DNA of 64,000 bases from Meira nashicola (taxonomy: Eukaryota > Basidiomycota > Exobasidiomycetes > Exobasidiales > Brachybasidiaceae). The notes below the pieces were generated by a model. The model searched no databases. It worked only from the letters and a program-made list of their open reading frames with translations, and was not told the DNA's origin. Below, piece by piece: positions 1 through 9,940 of this stretch; position 1 is the first letter of the stretch, and every line of letters begins with the position of its first letter. The DNA lies in the NCBI GenBank assembly GCA_001600355.1, contig BCJU01000001.1:6634013-6698012 (forward strand), in the 5' to 3' direction. The position numbers and the translations under genes were made by a program.

Positions 1-697
1 TAAGCGCTCGCTCGCTCGTGAGATAGTATCGACAATCATCACGAAACAAAGAGAACTCTAGTAATAACCTTGGAAAAGGTCGTGTGAACGTTAAAGGTAA
101 AAGATTGAAATGCAAGATTCCGCATGTGATTTATTGTGATGCAACAATTCAAAAGTAAGACTTTGACAGTTCGGTTGATTAGGATCCGTTGGAGTGATGA
201 AGGAGGAAGAGTATATGTAGACTACATGCATAGCACATCGCATTCTAGTTTGGCACATTTGCAACCAGGCGTCTAAATTAGGGTTCCCTATTTAAGCAAC
301 CGCCAATCGAAGGCATTTCATCGGTGAATTGCAAAACGTACCAATGCTTCACTCCCGCCTATTCATTGAAATAAATGCAACACACCACATTGACTATGTA
401 CATACGCGTGAAGGGGGGCGTACCTGAAGTTCAACACTAGGACATGCCACAATTATGGCACCGTAACAAGGCGGACAGGACTGAATCATTTCACAGCGCA
501 AAGCACAAAAGTGTGTACATGCGGGCTGCAGCAAGCCGTGATCAGGTTTAGTGGAGAATTTCCAACGCCTTTTTCGGTTCAATAGAAAAACACCATCAGC
601 CCAAATTTTTGCTTCGAGTAGGATCAATTCAAAAGTTGAATGAGTCTATACCAAACCTACACTTGTCTTCGAAAAAAAAAACCAGCTACAAAGAACA
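1..697. other. Left-edge intergenic region
   Basis: No gene is supported here. The stretch is AT-rich with scattered stops in all frames. The longest open frame (394-627, minus) begins at TTG rather than ATG and has no recognisable domain. The only notable item is the GC-rich word at 406-427, which recurs almost exactly at 26459-26480 and is listed separately. The last 100 bases or so are presumably the promoter of the SNARE gene that starts at 698. Confidence 0.5.
406..427. repeat. 22-bp GC-rich word, copy 1
   Basis: Reads gcgtgaaggggggcgtacct followed by ga. The same word with two substitutions lies at 26459-26480, and shorter relatives (GTAAAAGGGGCG, GCAAAAGGGGCG) lie near 26738 and 11064. 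The core AAAGGGG resembles the stress-response element AGGGG of fungal C2H2 activators, but that reading is inference. On the minus strand it contains CAG followed by GTACG, which also resembles a splice donor. Confidence 0.3.
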
Positions 698-1629
698 ATG
701 TCTCGATCTGGCCATGCTGCTAATGCACCTCGTGATGCGCCCAAACTACTTTCACTTTTGAATTCCACACTTTCTTCGGCACATGAATTAGTACGTTCAT
801 TATCAATAGTTTCACAACCATCCACTTCGTTATTAAAACCGATCAAGAGAAATTTGGCAACAGTTGCGGCTGGAATATCGGCATTACAAGATGAACAGAT
901 TATGTTGGAACAAGAAGGTAAACGATCAAAAGTTTCATTAGAAGAAGTTAGAAGGAAGGAAGATGAATTGATTGAAGTTAAAGGTGCTTGGGATCGATTA
1001 TGCGAAGTTTTAAATAAACATGAAACCACTGCTGAACTATTGACAGATGTGAAAGAAAAGTGAGTGTAGGTATTGTCATTCAAAAGAACTTCCAAACTAA
1101 CAGAAAACTTTCTTCTCTCCACATATAGTCATCCGAACCTATTCGAAGCAATTCAAACGAAAGCTACCACGATTGAGACAATATCACCATATAGAGATGA
1201 TCCAGCGCAGAGACAATCCAACCCATATGTTGTAGAAGACGAGGAAGACGGACGAGATAATGCAGAGCTACTACAATCACAACGCCAACAGATGGCTAAT
1301 CAGGATAATCAACTCGATCATCTATCTGCTAGTATCGGCAGACAACATCATTTAAGTTTACAGATGAACGAAGAGCTTGAAACACATGCTACCTTATTGG
1401 ATGAGATGGATAGAGATGTAGAAAATACAGGTGCACGACTAGGAAGGGCATCAAGAAGGCTAGATCAATTCACAAACAGCCTGAAAGAACATGGTGAGTC
1501 TTTGACACGCATTTAGTGAAACAATCGCACTGTTCTGACAACTCTACCATTCCCTCTTTCTTAGGCTCCACTTGGACGATCTTTGTGCTGATTATCATCC
1601 TAGTCATGCTTATAGCAATTTTTAAGTAG
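698..1629 (+). CDS. Qc-SNARE, syntaxin-8 (Syn8/Fsv1) type
   Basis: Three exons: 698-1059, 1129-1493 and 1565-1629, encoding 263 residues. Both introns have GTGAGT donors and TAG acceptors, and the first has a CTAAC branch-like site near 1096. An N-terminal helical part (residues 1-165) is followed by a SNARE heptad region (about 168-240) and a C-terminal hydrophobic anchor (about 246-262) ending IAIFK, so this is a tail-anchored protein. Order and spacing fit the syntaxin-8 group of endosomal/vacuolar Qc-SNAREs, which pair with Qa, Qb and R partners in membrane fusion. By my alignment the central zero-layer position, usually Gln, is His207 in ELETHATLLDEM. The start is the first ATG of a clean frame. 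The SNARE assignment is firm; the syntaxin-8 subgroup is less certain. Confidence 0.85.
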
Positions 1630-1692
1630 AATCGTGTTTTGTTTTTTTTTGTATGCGTAGATGCAATGGAATCCTATGTACATTAAGTGAAA

Positions 1693-2781
1693 TCATGATA
1701 CAGAAAGTTGCTCTAGTCCTCCATTAACGTTCGCAACATCATCCCCATTCTCTTCTCCGCCATTTTCGTCATCGTCTGCATGACCGTTTTGTTGATTCTC
1801 TTCATCTCTGGCTTGTTCCCAATTCTTGAAATAAGTTGCCATGTCAAATTCATCACCTGCAGCACCTTCATCATCTCCTTCAAAGAATTCGGGATTGAGT
1901 GTAAAGACTTCACGACCGCTCAAACCGATCATCTTATTGGCTTGTGCTTGTTGTTTCTTCTTGCTCTCTACCAAATCTGCTTCAGCTTGTTTCTTGTCCA
2001 TTCTATCCTTCTTCCATTTGGCAAAGGATTCTTTTGTGCAAGGCGTTAGATTCGATCCAAGCTGATGTCTGGCTGTTTCCAAGAATTCTTCCAAGGAGAT
2101 TTCGTTTGCCTTTTCGGCTGCTTCCATCTCTTTCTTCTGTGATTTCAATACGAACCCTGGCGGTAGAGCGTGTCTATACATACACTTATCTCCCGATGGA
2201 CAAATCCAAAACCATCCATATTTTCCATCTTCCACCGCCTGCAAGAAGAATTTGCATACTTTGTCTGTTGTACTTTTTGGATTTCCATGTTTCGATAGAA
2301 TGACGGAATCCAACTTTGCTCGATCCCACTTATCCATAGTATCATTCTTTTTCTCATCTTCTCCTTCTCCTTCCGTTGTTCCATCCCGCATATCGGTATA
2401 TAGATCCTTCTTTTCCACTTTCCGTCCTGCATCTTTGGCATGTGCGAATTTACATTTGCTTCCTTTATCACATTTTCCTGCTGCCCAAAAGGCACAAGTG
2501 ATCGTTTTTGGATCAACACCAAATGGCACTCTTGGTTGAACGATACTAAACGAAGGATCGTTTAATCTTGCTTTTTCAGCTTCAGCTTTTAGTCTCTTTT
2601 CATCTTCTCTCTTTTTCTCTTTTGCCAATTGTTCTTTATTCTTTCCTGCCGTCTTTTCTTGTGCTTGAATAATTTTAATTTGTTGTTGTGCTTTTCCACC
2701 TTTTTTATTCTTCATTCCAAAAGTTTTATCATCTTTCACCTTTGCAGGTGCACCACCGCCTCCTCCTTTCTTTGGTGGCAT
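1693..2781 (-). CDS. TMA46: CCCH zinc-finger protein, TMA46/DFRP1 (ZC3H15) family
   Basis: 362 residues, no intron. The family binds and stabilises the translation GTPase Rbg1/DRG1 and associates with ribosomes. I chose the ATG at 2781 because the protein then begins MPPKKGGGGG, the usual basic start of the family; the frame stays open upstream to 3036, but that extension is not family-like. A Lys-rich helical segment (about 10-72) leads to a first finger CX7CX5CX3H at residues 96-114 and a second CX17CX5CX3H at about 176-204, then an acidic C-terminal tail. The wide spacing in the second finger is characteristic of this family. It is divergent from the sterol glucosyltransferase gene across a 580-bp intergenic region. 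Confidence 0.9.
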   Translation of the reverse strand: MPPKKGGGGGAPAKVKDDKTFGMKNKKGGKAQQQIKIIQAQEKTAGKNKEQLAKEKKREDEKRLKAEAEKARLNDPSFSIVQPRVPFGVDPKTITCAFWAAGKCDKGSKCKFAHAKDAGRKVEKKDLYTDMRDGTTEGEGEDEKKNDTMDKWDRAKLDSVILSKHGNPKSTTDKVCKFFLQAVEDGKYGWFWICPSGDKCMYRHALPPGFVLKSQKKEMEAAEKANEISLEEFLETARHQLGSNLTPCTKESFAKWKKDRMDKKQAEADLVESKKKQQAQANKMIGLSGREVFTLNPEFFEGDDEGAAGDEFDMATYFKNWEQARDEENQQNGHADDDENGGEENGDDVANVNGGLEQLSVS

Positions 2782-3361
2782 TTTGTAATTGTATAAATAT
2801 GGCGAAAAGTGATGAAAATAGGTGGCAACTACTTGTCGAACGACAAAGATGAAGGAAACGAAAAGAATCAATAGCGTGTATTTTTTTGCCTCATTCCGCC
2901 AGTGCCTATACTTGTGAAGTGGAATGAATTCCAATTCCACTATTCTTAAGAGATTTTGAGCAACGCTCACGTGATAAAACAAAAAAAGGCTCTTTGTTCC
3001 AAAACGCTTGACATAACGCGTTAAGAGGGTTTGCATTGTTGTCCAACCCGCCTCCTGAAATTGGTCGGGTTATCGAAGACGCGGGGGAAATATATTTCTA
3101 TCAACAGTGCTCCGATGCTTTATGTAGGAGATGCAGATACGTGCATCTTGCAATGCATAAGGGCTGCCAATCCTCTCTGTCCATTTGCCAAGGTTATTAC
3201 TAAAGTACTTTTTTGGAGATAATGATCGCGTCATTCAACTTTTTTTTGTGCTACGATACATCACATCCCAGAAAGTCTTCAGATTTACCTATAACATCAA
3301 CCACGACAAAAATAAAAATGATGAATATCATGATCATGAACGACCTAATACGAACAACATA
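2782..3361. promoter_or_regulatory. Divergent promoter region TMA46 / ATG26
   Basis: About 580 bp between two divergent ATGs. Open frames extend into it from both sides, but only from non-ATG starts or with non-conserved residues, so it is read here as 5' leader and promoter sequence. No specific site was identified. Confidence 0.4.
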
Positions 3362-6300
3362 ATGACGTCTATTCCGATAGCCGTTAAAGAAACGGCCGAA
3401 ACACAATTTACAAATCAAGAACAGCATGTAGAGCCCATCCTATTCCCAGAAATCTCTGGAGAAGATGATGATGAGGAAGATGATGCAGAAAGTAACGAAG
3501 AGATGAGGAATTCATTAACTTGCTCACAATTGATGTCTCTGCATGCGCTTTCATCTGTAGCCGATCTGAGCAACGATCCTGCTGATACAAGCATTCCTAA
3601 TGCTCAGCCGGTACAAGATGATAGCCATCCACAGACAACACCTTCACAGGCAAAAGACGAATTGATTCGTCGATTGCATCGCATTTTTGAATTGGAAGGA
3701 AAGGAAGAACTGATCTCTAGCCATCCTTGTTGGTTGTTCCGCAATATTGTCTTGCAAGGATACCTTTACGTTTTGACAAATAACCTTTGCTTTTATGCAA
3801 ATTTGCCATCTCGACAGGACAAGCTGATACGATCTGGCGCTTTACGTAAAAAGACCCGCAAGACTCGTCGCTTCTCTTCTCATTGGGCTATTCTTCGAGG
3901 AAGAACGCTAAGCTGGTATGAGAGCGAGTATGATCCGTATTTCCCGCAAGACAAGATCGATTTGAGGGATGTACTTGAAGTAAATGCGCTACCTATCACG
4001 AGTAATCCTCAATTCGAAGTGGTCACACCTTACCGTACATTTCTGTTTGAAGCAACGGATGCGGAAGAGTGGGTAAATGCCTTAAAGAAAGCAACATTTC
4101 GTGCACAAAATGAAGGAGAGAATGTTCGGATCACTATTCCCTACGAAGCAATTCTCGACATTGACAGCAGTAATGCCAACCCCGTAGCTGGTCATACCTC
4201 CAGAGCTGAACATGGCAAAGGGATTCAAGATGTTGCCGTTGTAACGATCAAAGTGATCCAATCGCAGCCTGGAGAGACGGAAATGACGATGGATGAATAC
4301 TTTTTCACAAACATGGCAGACGAAGCTCATTTTGTTACTTTTCTGCGTGAGAAGCTTGCAACGATAAATGCTGTTTCTTCTCAAACTTCGAGCGGGAGTC
4401 AGATACGTGCTTCGATTGGGGCTGCAAAGACAGTTGCATCTGGATTACGCAGAACCGAAACGCTTCGACAAGGGAGCAGAACGCCTACTTTATCCATTCA
4501 TCGATCAGGTGTTGATAATGCTTTGGAATCGCAATTGGCAGACGCTACCAATGATACATCGATTAGCACCCCTCCTTCCGCTTCGACTATTCTGTCGACT
4601 TCAGTAACCACACTCAAAGCCTATTCTCTTGAATCTGCAGCTACTGGATATCCTCCTTCACCTCACATTGATCCAGCATCAATTGACTCGCACCTTGCTG
4701 GAGGAGATAAAAGATGGGCGATACCGCAGTGGTTACTGGATGCTTCTGGTAAATTGGCACAAAATACCTCGGGTAGTCTTCATGCTATCACAAATAGACT
4801 TCCGACTCGATTGGTCCGGGAACAGTGGTCAGCACAGCCATTACACGATAGCGTGATCGAAGCGGAAGAAAATCATACAAAAGTATCACTTGATGCTTCT
4901 CATGATGACGATCTGGTCAGCTCGATACATTCCACTTTTTCTATTTTGGAAGACAGTGAAGCTGCTGCTGCAGATGTGCAAAAGGAAGAGGATATGAAGG
5001 AACAGGAAAGTTTGGAGCAATTTCGTTCTTGCTTCTCACTTCCTGATGAGGAAGAATTACTGCATCATACCAGCACAAACTTGTACAGGATTTTACCCGT
5101 TTCAGGTCGGCTTTTTGTTTCGACAAATTACGTATGTTTTCGATCATCACGATTGGCAACAAAAACGATTGGTAGAACGATGATGATATTACCACGCAAG
5201 GAAATCATATCTGTTGCCAAGAATAATGCTGTACAATATGGTAGACATGGATTAGTGATCATCGTACGAGGTCATGAAGAACTATTCTTTGAATTCGTCT
5301 CAACGCATAGGCGCGACCAATGCATTTCCATCATTGAATTGCAACCTGTCGAACATACGCAAGATGATGACGACGAAGAGGGAGTTCCATCACTCTCCTT
5401 GACAGATTTAGGATTCGATGTTCAAAGTGGAAGCGATTCATCACAAAATCTTTCAGTGCCAAGCTTGTTTGCCTCTTCATCTTCTTTTGTTCCCACCAAG
5501 CCAAAGGAGAACATGCATTTCACATTTCTTACCGTTGGTTCTCGTGGTGATGTTCAGCCATACATTGCCCTTGCTAGAGGTCTACAAAAAGAAGGACATC
5601 GGGTTCGGATTGCAACACATGCAGAGTTTGGAAAATGGATTGAATCTTTTAGCATAGAATTTTGTGAAATTGGAGGGGATCCGGCCGAGTTGATGAAGAT
5701 TTGTATTGAAAATGGAACGTTTACGTTGGCTTTTGTTCGAGAAAGTGTAACCAAGTTCCGAGGATGGTTGGATGATTTGTTGTTGTCATGTTGGCATGCT
5801 TGTCAAGGTACAGATGTGATCATTGAAAGTCCAAGTGCGATCGCAGGCATTCATATCGCCGAAGCTTTGCGGATACCGTATTACCGTGCTTTTACTATGC
5901 CATGGACACGAACACGATCTTACCCTCATGCATTTGCTGTACCTTCCCGTCGAGCAGGAGGCAATTACAACTACATGTCTTATGTCATCTTTGATCAAGT
6001 GTTCTGGCGAGCATCGGCCGGTCAGATCAATGCATGGCGTAAGAAATGTTTACGATTAATGCCAACGAATATGGATAAATTGGAACAACACAAGATTCCA
6101 TTTCTGTACAACTTTAGTCCGAGTTTGGTTCCTAAACCTTTGGATTGGTCAGATTGGATTCACGTTTGTGGTTTTTGGTTTTTGGATAATGCAGATGAAA
6201 CGGGATCTTCGCAAATTTGGCAAGCACCGAAAGAATTAATCGATTTTATTGCAAAAGCAAAAGAAGATCAAAAGAAGATTGTTTATATCGGTTGGGGAAG

Positions 6301-6982
6301 TATCGTGATCGCAGATGCAGATGCGGTATTACAAACAGTGATTGAAGCTGTACGAAAGAGTGATGTGTGTGCAATCATTTCTAGAGGTTGGTCAGATCGA
6401 TTACAAGAAAGTAAGGATCCAGCTACAAAAGTTGAAGAGGCGGGAGATGATGTTTGGCGAAACATTTTTACCATTCAATCTGTACCGCATGATTGGCTGT
6501 TCCCGCAAATGGATGCAGCTTGTCATCATGGTGGCTCAGGTACTCTTGGTGCTTCTTTGCGTGCAGGTATTCCCACAATCGTTCGACCTTTCTTTGGAGA
6601 TCAATTCTTTTGGGCATCTCAAGTTGAAAGTTTACAGATCGGTGTAAGCGTTGCCAATAAACCTTTTACTGTGGATACGTTTGCAAATGCATTACGGCTT
6701 TGCACGACAGATGTGCGAATGAAGCGAAATGCACGTACATTAGCAGATTCTATTGCGAAGGAGAAAGGAGTGGCAAATGCAATCCGAGCAATTTATGCCG
6801 ATTGGGATTATGCCTGTAGTAGGGTCAAACCAAATCTTTCAACAGCAACAACGCTTCTCGAGCCAGGTCTTCCGATCGAAACAAAAATTTCCCGCGCCGA
6901 AGAAGAGGACGAAGAAGCTAAGAGTATGGACGAATGGTCTGTCGTGAGCGGATCGGAGGAGGGAATAGCCGACGTTATCTGA
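3362..6982 (+). CDS. ATG26: Sterol 3-beta-glucosyltransferase (ATG26/UGT51), GRAM-PH-GRAM-GT
   Basis: 1206 residues without intron. It transfers glucose from UDP-glucose to ergosterol at membranes, and in some fungi it is needed for pexophagy. Domain order: acidic N-terminus; GRAM 1 (about 98-150); PH domain (about 153-249, with RFSSHWAILRGRTLSWYE); Ser/Thr-rich linker; GRAM 2 (about 552-620); N-terminal glycosyltransferase-28 half starting FTFLTVGSRGDVQPYIAL at about 718; and the UDP-sugar site CHHGGSGTLGASLRAGIPT followed by PFFGDQFFW at about 1054-1084. This is the full family architecture. The frame is open upstream to 3185 but begins there with TTG; the first in-frame ATG that gives a sensible start is 3362. 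The C-terminal tail is acidic. Confidence 0.95.
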   Translation: MTSIPIAVKETAETQFTNQEQHVEPILFPEISGEDDDEEDDAESNEEMRNSLTCSQLMSLHALSSVADLSNDPADTSIPNAQPVQDDSHPQTTPSQAKDELIRRLHRIFELEGKEELISSHPCWLFRNIVLQGYLYVLTNNLCFYANLPSRQDKLIRSGALRKKTRKTRRFSSHWAILRGRTLSWYESEYDPYFPQDKIDLRDVLEVNALPITSNPQFEVVTPYRTFLFEATDAEEWVNALKKATFRAQNEGENVRITIPYEAILDIDSSNANPVAGHTSRAEHGKGIQDVAVVTIKVIQSQPGETEMTMDEYFFTNMADEAHFVTFLREKLATINAVSSQTSSGSQIRASIGAAKTVASGLRRTETLRQGSRTPTLSIHRSGVDNALESQLADATNDTSISTPPSASTILSTSVTTLKAYSLESAATGYPPSPHIDPASIDSHLAGGDKRWAIPQWLLDASGKLAQNTSGSLHAITNRLPTRLVREQWSAQPLHDSVIEAEENHTKVSLDASHDDDLVSSIHSTFSILEDSEAAAADVQKEEDMKEQESLEQFRSCFSLPDEEELLHHTSTNLYRILPVSGRLFVSTNYVCFRSSRLATKTIGRTMMILPRKEIISVAKNNAVQYGRHGLVIIVRGHEELFFEFVSTHRRDQCISIIELQPVEHTQDDDDEEGVPSLSLTDLGFDVQSGSDSSQNLSVPSLFASSSSFVPTKPKENMHFTFLTVGSRGDVQPYIALARGLQKEGHRVRIATHAEFGKWIESFSIEFCEIGGDPAELMKICIENGTFTLAFVRESVTKFRGWLDDLLLSCWHACQGTDVIIESPSAIAGIHIAEALRIPYYRAFTMPWTRTRSYPHAFAVPSRRAGGNYNYMSYVIFDQVFWRASAGQINAWRKKCLRLMPTNMDKLEQHKIPFLYNFSPSLVPKPLDWSDWIHVCGFWFLDNADETGSSQIWQAPKELIDFIAKAKEDQKKIVYIGWGSIVIADADAVLQTVIEAVRKSDVCAIISRGWSDRLQESKDPATKVEEAGDDVWRNIFTIQSVPHDWLFPQMDAACHHGGSGTLGASLRAGIPTIVRPFFGDQFFWASQVESLQIGVSVANKPFTVDTFANALRLCTTDVRMKRNARTLADSIAKEKGVANAIRAIYADWDYACSRVKPNLSTATTLLEPGLPIETKISRAEEEDEEAKSMDEWSVVSGSEEGIADVI

Positions 6983-7144
6983 TAGATCCCCTTCTAATCA
7001 CTTTTGCTTTGTTTCTTTTCTCCCTGGTACCATGTATACTACTTTTTTTGCACGCACTAAAGATATCTGTAGAAAAAAAAGCGTTCGTGATAAATTGAGT
7101 GAGAAAGAGTGCTATAGTACAATGCAATTCTAAGAGAGTCTGAT

Positions 7145-8035
7145 TTAAACACCAACGGGCATCATCATTGCTTTATCGCGAGCTTCGATTAGGTCTTCGT
7201 CTTCATCATCTTCTGCATCAAGATCAACGTCTTCATCTTCGTCTTCTTCCATTGCCTTGTCCGCCTTGCGTGCACGTTTTACCTGTCCATTACCCTTTGC
7301 TTCTGAACGTTTATGTTGTTGAACCAAAGCTGAATCTTCTGCGCTCTTTAATGCGTATTCTTTCACTTCTCCATCCGCTTCTGTCCAAAAAGCAAAAGGG
7401 ATTAATCTGAATTTTGAATCTTTTATTAAAAGATGTTTTAAAATTTGTGCTTTTTCTGATGAAATCTTTTCACCTTCTTTGCAAACGCTAAATCTTTCGA
7501 TCAAAGTTGGTACACCTCTACGTAATTCTGTTGGCATGCCTAAAGCACGTAATTGAGGTTCTAAACTGTGCGGTAGAGTTTCTGGTGGATCTAAAGCTAA
7601 TTGAACAGGTCCTTGTTCTAAAATAATGTCTTTTGTTGCTACATTTCCTGCTCTTGCAAAATCATCTCTTGAATAATCTTCAAACCATTCTTGTACTTCT
7701 TCAGGCGAACTTGTAGTAAAAATCACTCCAACTGGTCCTTGTAATTGTTTTCCGATCCCGTTCAAGCCTGGTCTAACTTCACTTTGTTCATCTTGTCCAA
7801 TAGCTTTTGCAATCACTCTATTCTTTCCGACAAAAATTCTACTATTCTCTTTCCATAAACTTCTTACTTCTTGTAAATATGTTGTACGTTGATTCGTTAA
7901 TAAGAAAACACAACATGTTGGATATTTTTCTGCTGTTTGTTGAATTTGATCAATCAATTCACCTTTTGCTGATCTCGTATTACGTTTTGGTGTTTTTGTC
8001 AAAGACACTAATTTGTTCCTTTTTGTACGTGGCAT
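7145..8035 (-). CDS. MRT4: Ribosome assembly factor MRT4 (uL10/P0-like)
   Basis: 296 residues, no intron. Mrt4 occupies the P0 site on pre-60S particles and is later exchanged for P0 when the ribosomal stalk forms. It starts MPRTKRNKLVSLTKT, the conserved nuclear-targeting start, so ATG 8035 is preferred to the longer upstream frame (to 8122). The L10-like fold follows, with KNRVIAKAIG and GPVGVIFTTSS in the first third and the inserted domain (GPVQLALDPPETLPHSLEPQ) in the middle. Unlike P0 it lacks the P-stalk tail and ends in a long acidic Lys/Asp/Glu segment, longer than in yeast Mrt4. Confidence 0.93.
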   Translation of the reverse strand: MPRTKRNKLVSLTKTPKRNTRSAKGELIDQIQQTAEKYPTCCVFLLTNQRTTYLQEVRSLWKENSRIFVGKNRVIAKAIGQDEQSEVRPGLNGIGKQLQGPVGVIFTTSSPEEVQEWFEDYSRDDFARAGNVATKDIILEQGPVQLALDPPETLPHSLEPQLRALGMPTELRRGVPTLIERFSVCKEGEKISSEKAQILKHLLIKDSKFRLIPFAFWTEADGEVKEYALKSAEDSALVQQHKRSEAKGNGQVKRARKADKAMEEDEDEDVDLDAEDDEDEDLIEARDKAMMMPVGV

Positions 8036-8457
8036 CTTGAATAAAAGGTGTTGATGGTGATGGCAATGAGACAGAGAGAAGATGTTAGAGCATTTAATCA
8101 AACCCCCATATCGCACACGCACCCAAGCTTGACTAAAAATTTAAGAAGTTTATCAAAACTTTTTTTTTTTCGCGTCTTCGGAAGTCGGGCAGAATGAACA
8201 ATATTTTTACAGACGCTGGAGCGTTCGCTGCGACCAACGTAACACTAGCGGTATATTTACTTTTAGAACAATAGGTTTTACACTAAATTTTATAGTAATC
8301 ATATTTACGTATGTATGTCTTGTATATAGGAGACTGTAAACGATCTTAAGGTATAAATAGGTAGATTTGTTCTGTTTCTTCTCTTCTCTATTACCACTCA
8401 CACTACTTCCTTCTTGATAAAGAACTTATCGTGGCTAAAAAGGTGTTTTTATCAATC
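8036..8457. other. MRT4 upstream region, no gene seen
   Basis: AT-rich sequence with poly-T and poly-A runs, presumably the MRT4 promoter on the minus strand. No supported gene or RNA was seen. Confidence 0.4.
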
Positions 8458-8643
8458 ATGACGACTACAATTGAGATTCATATGGGATTTGAGGGAGGAT
8501 GGTCCGAGCTGGTACGACTATGTATACCTGGACTATATGTCTTCTTTTCTGTTTGGGCAATTTGCGAATTAGTGTCCTGGGCAAAGCGTAAAAGAGGTCG
8601 AAGGATTGATCAGCAGATCTCCTTAAACCAAACTAAGGAATAA
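8458..8643 (+). CDS. Possible small single-span membrane protein, 61 aa
   Basis: A short ATG-initiated frame. It has a hydrophobic segment around residues 20-41 (LCIPGLYVFFSVWAICELV) followed at once by the basic stretch WAKRKRGRR, which would fit one membrane span with a cytosolic basic flank. I recognise no family. It sits at the left end of the accessory island, 11 bases before another coding-like fragment (8655-8825), so the two could be exons or remnants of one gene. Its short length and lack of homology leave it weakly supported. Confidence 0.2.
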   Translation: MTTTIEIHMGFEGGWSELVRLCIPGLYVFFSVWAICELVSWAKRKRGRRIDQQISLNQTKE

Positions 8644-8654
8644 ACTTAAGTTGA

Positions 8655-8825
8655 AAGTTATCTTACAAGTATTCTAAATATGCTGCTTCTTGTTATAATA
8701 CGCAAAGCGGAGGTGCAAAATATGGTGACAATTTACCTAAAACATTGAAAGAATGCGGTCAAGGTGCTAAATCACAAGGGTCTGCTGGTATCTGGCATTG
8801 CGAAAATATAGTACTTTATGAGTAA
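8655..8825 (+). pseudogene. Coding-like fragment with three cysteines, no start codon
   Basis: An open frame of 56 codons without ATG, ending at TAA 8823-8825. Its composition looks protein-like: Gly/Lys-rich, with cysteines in the contexts AASCYNT, LKECGQG and IWHCENI. This resembles the C-terminal part of a small cysteine-containing secreted protein. A TGA at 8652-8654 precedes it. It may be a final exon (an acceptor-like TACAAG lies at 8664-8669) or a decayed gene. No family is recognised. Confidence 0.3.
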
Positions 8826-9121
8826 AGCGAATGAAGATTGAAGTGTTAATTCTTATCGCAAACTTCACAGCTTTCCGCTCCGCGCCACTGCAGGCACTTC
8901 AATATGTGTAGAGATATGTGAAAAATTGACGGTGTTGAATGCAAAAGGGATAGCAAGGGGCAAAATTATCATTTATAATAAATTTTGCATTCTATCGCCT
9001 CAATTTTAATTCTGTTGTTGTGCGCAAGATATGTGTATACGCAAATCATGTGTATAAGTAGACAAATATCACATGTATTTCACCTTCAACATTTCCATCA
9101 TCATTTCACTTTTTATTCAAG
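8826..9121 (+). promoter_or_regulatory. Upstream region of secreted-protein copy 1
   Basis: AT-rich. It holds CTATCGCCTCA at 8992-9002, the left half of the 24-bp word found before copy 2 (9941-9964) and again at 11827-11850, here about 120 bp before the ATG at 9122. Words of the form TACGCAAA...TGTGTATA near 9038-9057 recur near 10000 before copy 2. Confidence 0.4.
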
Positions 9122-9551
9122 ATGAATTTATTAACCTTTCTTGCTCTTTTTTTTAACTTTCAGTGATTTTTTCCAAGCCGCTTCTACTGCTCGTGAGATT
9201 ACTGAATTTCAAAAACTTCAAGGCGAAGAACTTCTCTATAAGGGTATAGGTGGAGATTATAATCAATACGCTTATAAAGCCGAAATCAAGAAAGATAAAT
9301 GGAAAGCTAAAAAGGAAAATACGAGTTGTTTCCCTTGGAAAAAATTTTGTAGAAATAGAGAAAATCATTTTCAAAATCAACAAGAAGCAAATGCTAAAAA
9401 AGGTGAAGAGAATTTTGATAAAGCTCATAAAATTTCAAATGAGCTTGATAAACGTCGATCAAATCATCGACAGCATAAGGTCCTCTTGCAACGAGTACAA
9501 GAAGAACGACCTAAAGCAAGTAGCAAACACAGGCGTGCTCAGAGTTTTTGA
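9122..9551 (+). pseudogene. Small secreted protein family, copy 1 (frameshifted)
   Basis: Paralogue of the intact gene at 10094-10582. The ATG at 9122 opens a signal-peptide-like stretch (NLLTFLALFF) that stops at TGA 9164. The frame encoding the rest of the protein (AASTAREITEF onward, to TGA 9549-9551) is offset by one base. Compared with the neighbour, the break falls in the T8 run at 9147-9154; one T fewer would make the two parts continuous. The body carries the family marks DKWKAKK, CFPWKKFC, a Lys/Glu/Asn-rich helix and a basic Ser-rich tail ending AQSF. It could be a true pseudogene, a homopolymer sequencing error, or a gene decoded by slippage. A splice solution is unlikely because no GT donor lies in the stretch. 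Confidence 0.7.
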
Positions 9552-9877
9552 TAGTACTTACATTCTACCCGTACAATGAGATTTTTTCCATTTTTCAATA
9601 CCTCTTCTTTCTTTGCCTTACTTAAATTTCATCATATATCTTTTCAGTCTTGCGTCGGATTTATGTTGCTATTAAATATTTTTGTGTACGCCGCGGTGGC
9701 AATGAAAATTTTTGTTGTTGTACGCAAATTTTTAATATAGATTTTTGAAATTGCTCATTAGATCGTTGTTATCGTTTAAACAAATATCGAATTATCGAAT
9801 TGATTAGTAGAAAAATGTATACTTGGCGTAAAAATCATTTTAAAATATATAGAAAGAAAGTTACGAACACAAATCCG

Positions 9878-9910
9878 AGACCAAAAGAGCGTTTGTTCAC
9901 ATAGCATAAG
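9878..9910 (+). promoter_or_regulatory. Repeated promoter word, copy before gene 2
   Basis: Contains AAAAGAGCGTTTGTTCACAT followed by AGCATA. Nearly the same string (AAAAGGGGCGTTTGTTCTCA then TAGCATA) lies at 11065-11092 before copy 3. The pair is about 190 and 150 bp upstream of the respective ATGs, which suggests a duplicated upstream control element. Confidence 0.45.
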
Positions 9911-9940
9911 TCTATACTATTGTTCTAAAGAATTTCGAGT

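Noticed and set aside
394..627. Minus-strand open frame of 77 codons at the left edge
   Set aside because: Begins at TTG, has no domain or signal peptide, and lies in stop-rich AT sequence.
1780..2539. Several plus-strand frames opposite TMA46
   Set aside because: Shadows of the CCCH protein gene; low-complexity reverse translations without features.
2782..3036. N-terminal extension of TMA46
   Set aside because: Open frame, but the residues are hydrophobic and unlike the family; the MPPKKGGGG start is the conserved one.
9164..9551. Exon starting after the TTTCAG at 9158-9163 as a splice explanation for copy 1
   Set aside because: Acceptor-like, but no GT donor lies between the ATG at 9122 and this point, and the paralogues are continuous over the same stretch without an intron.
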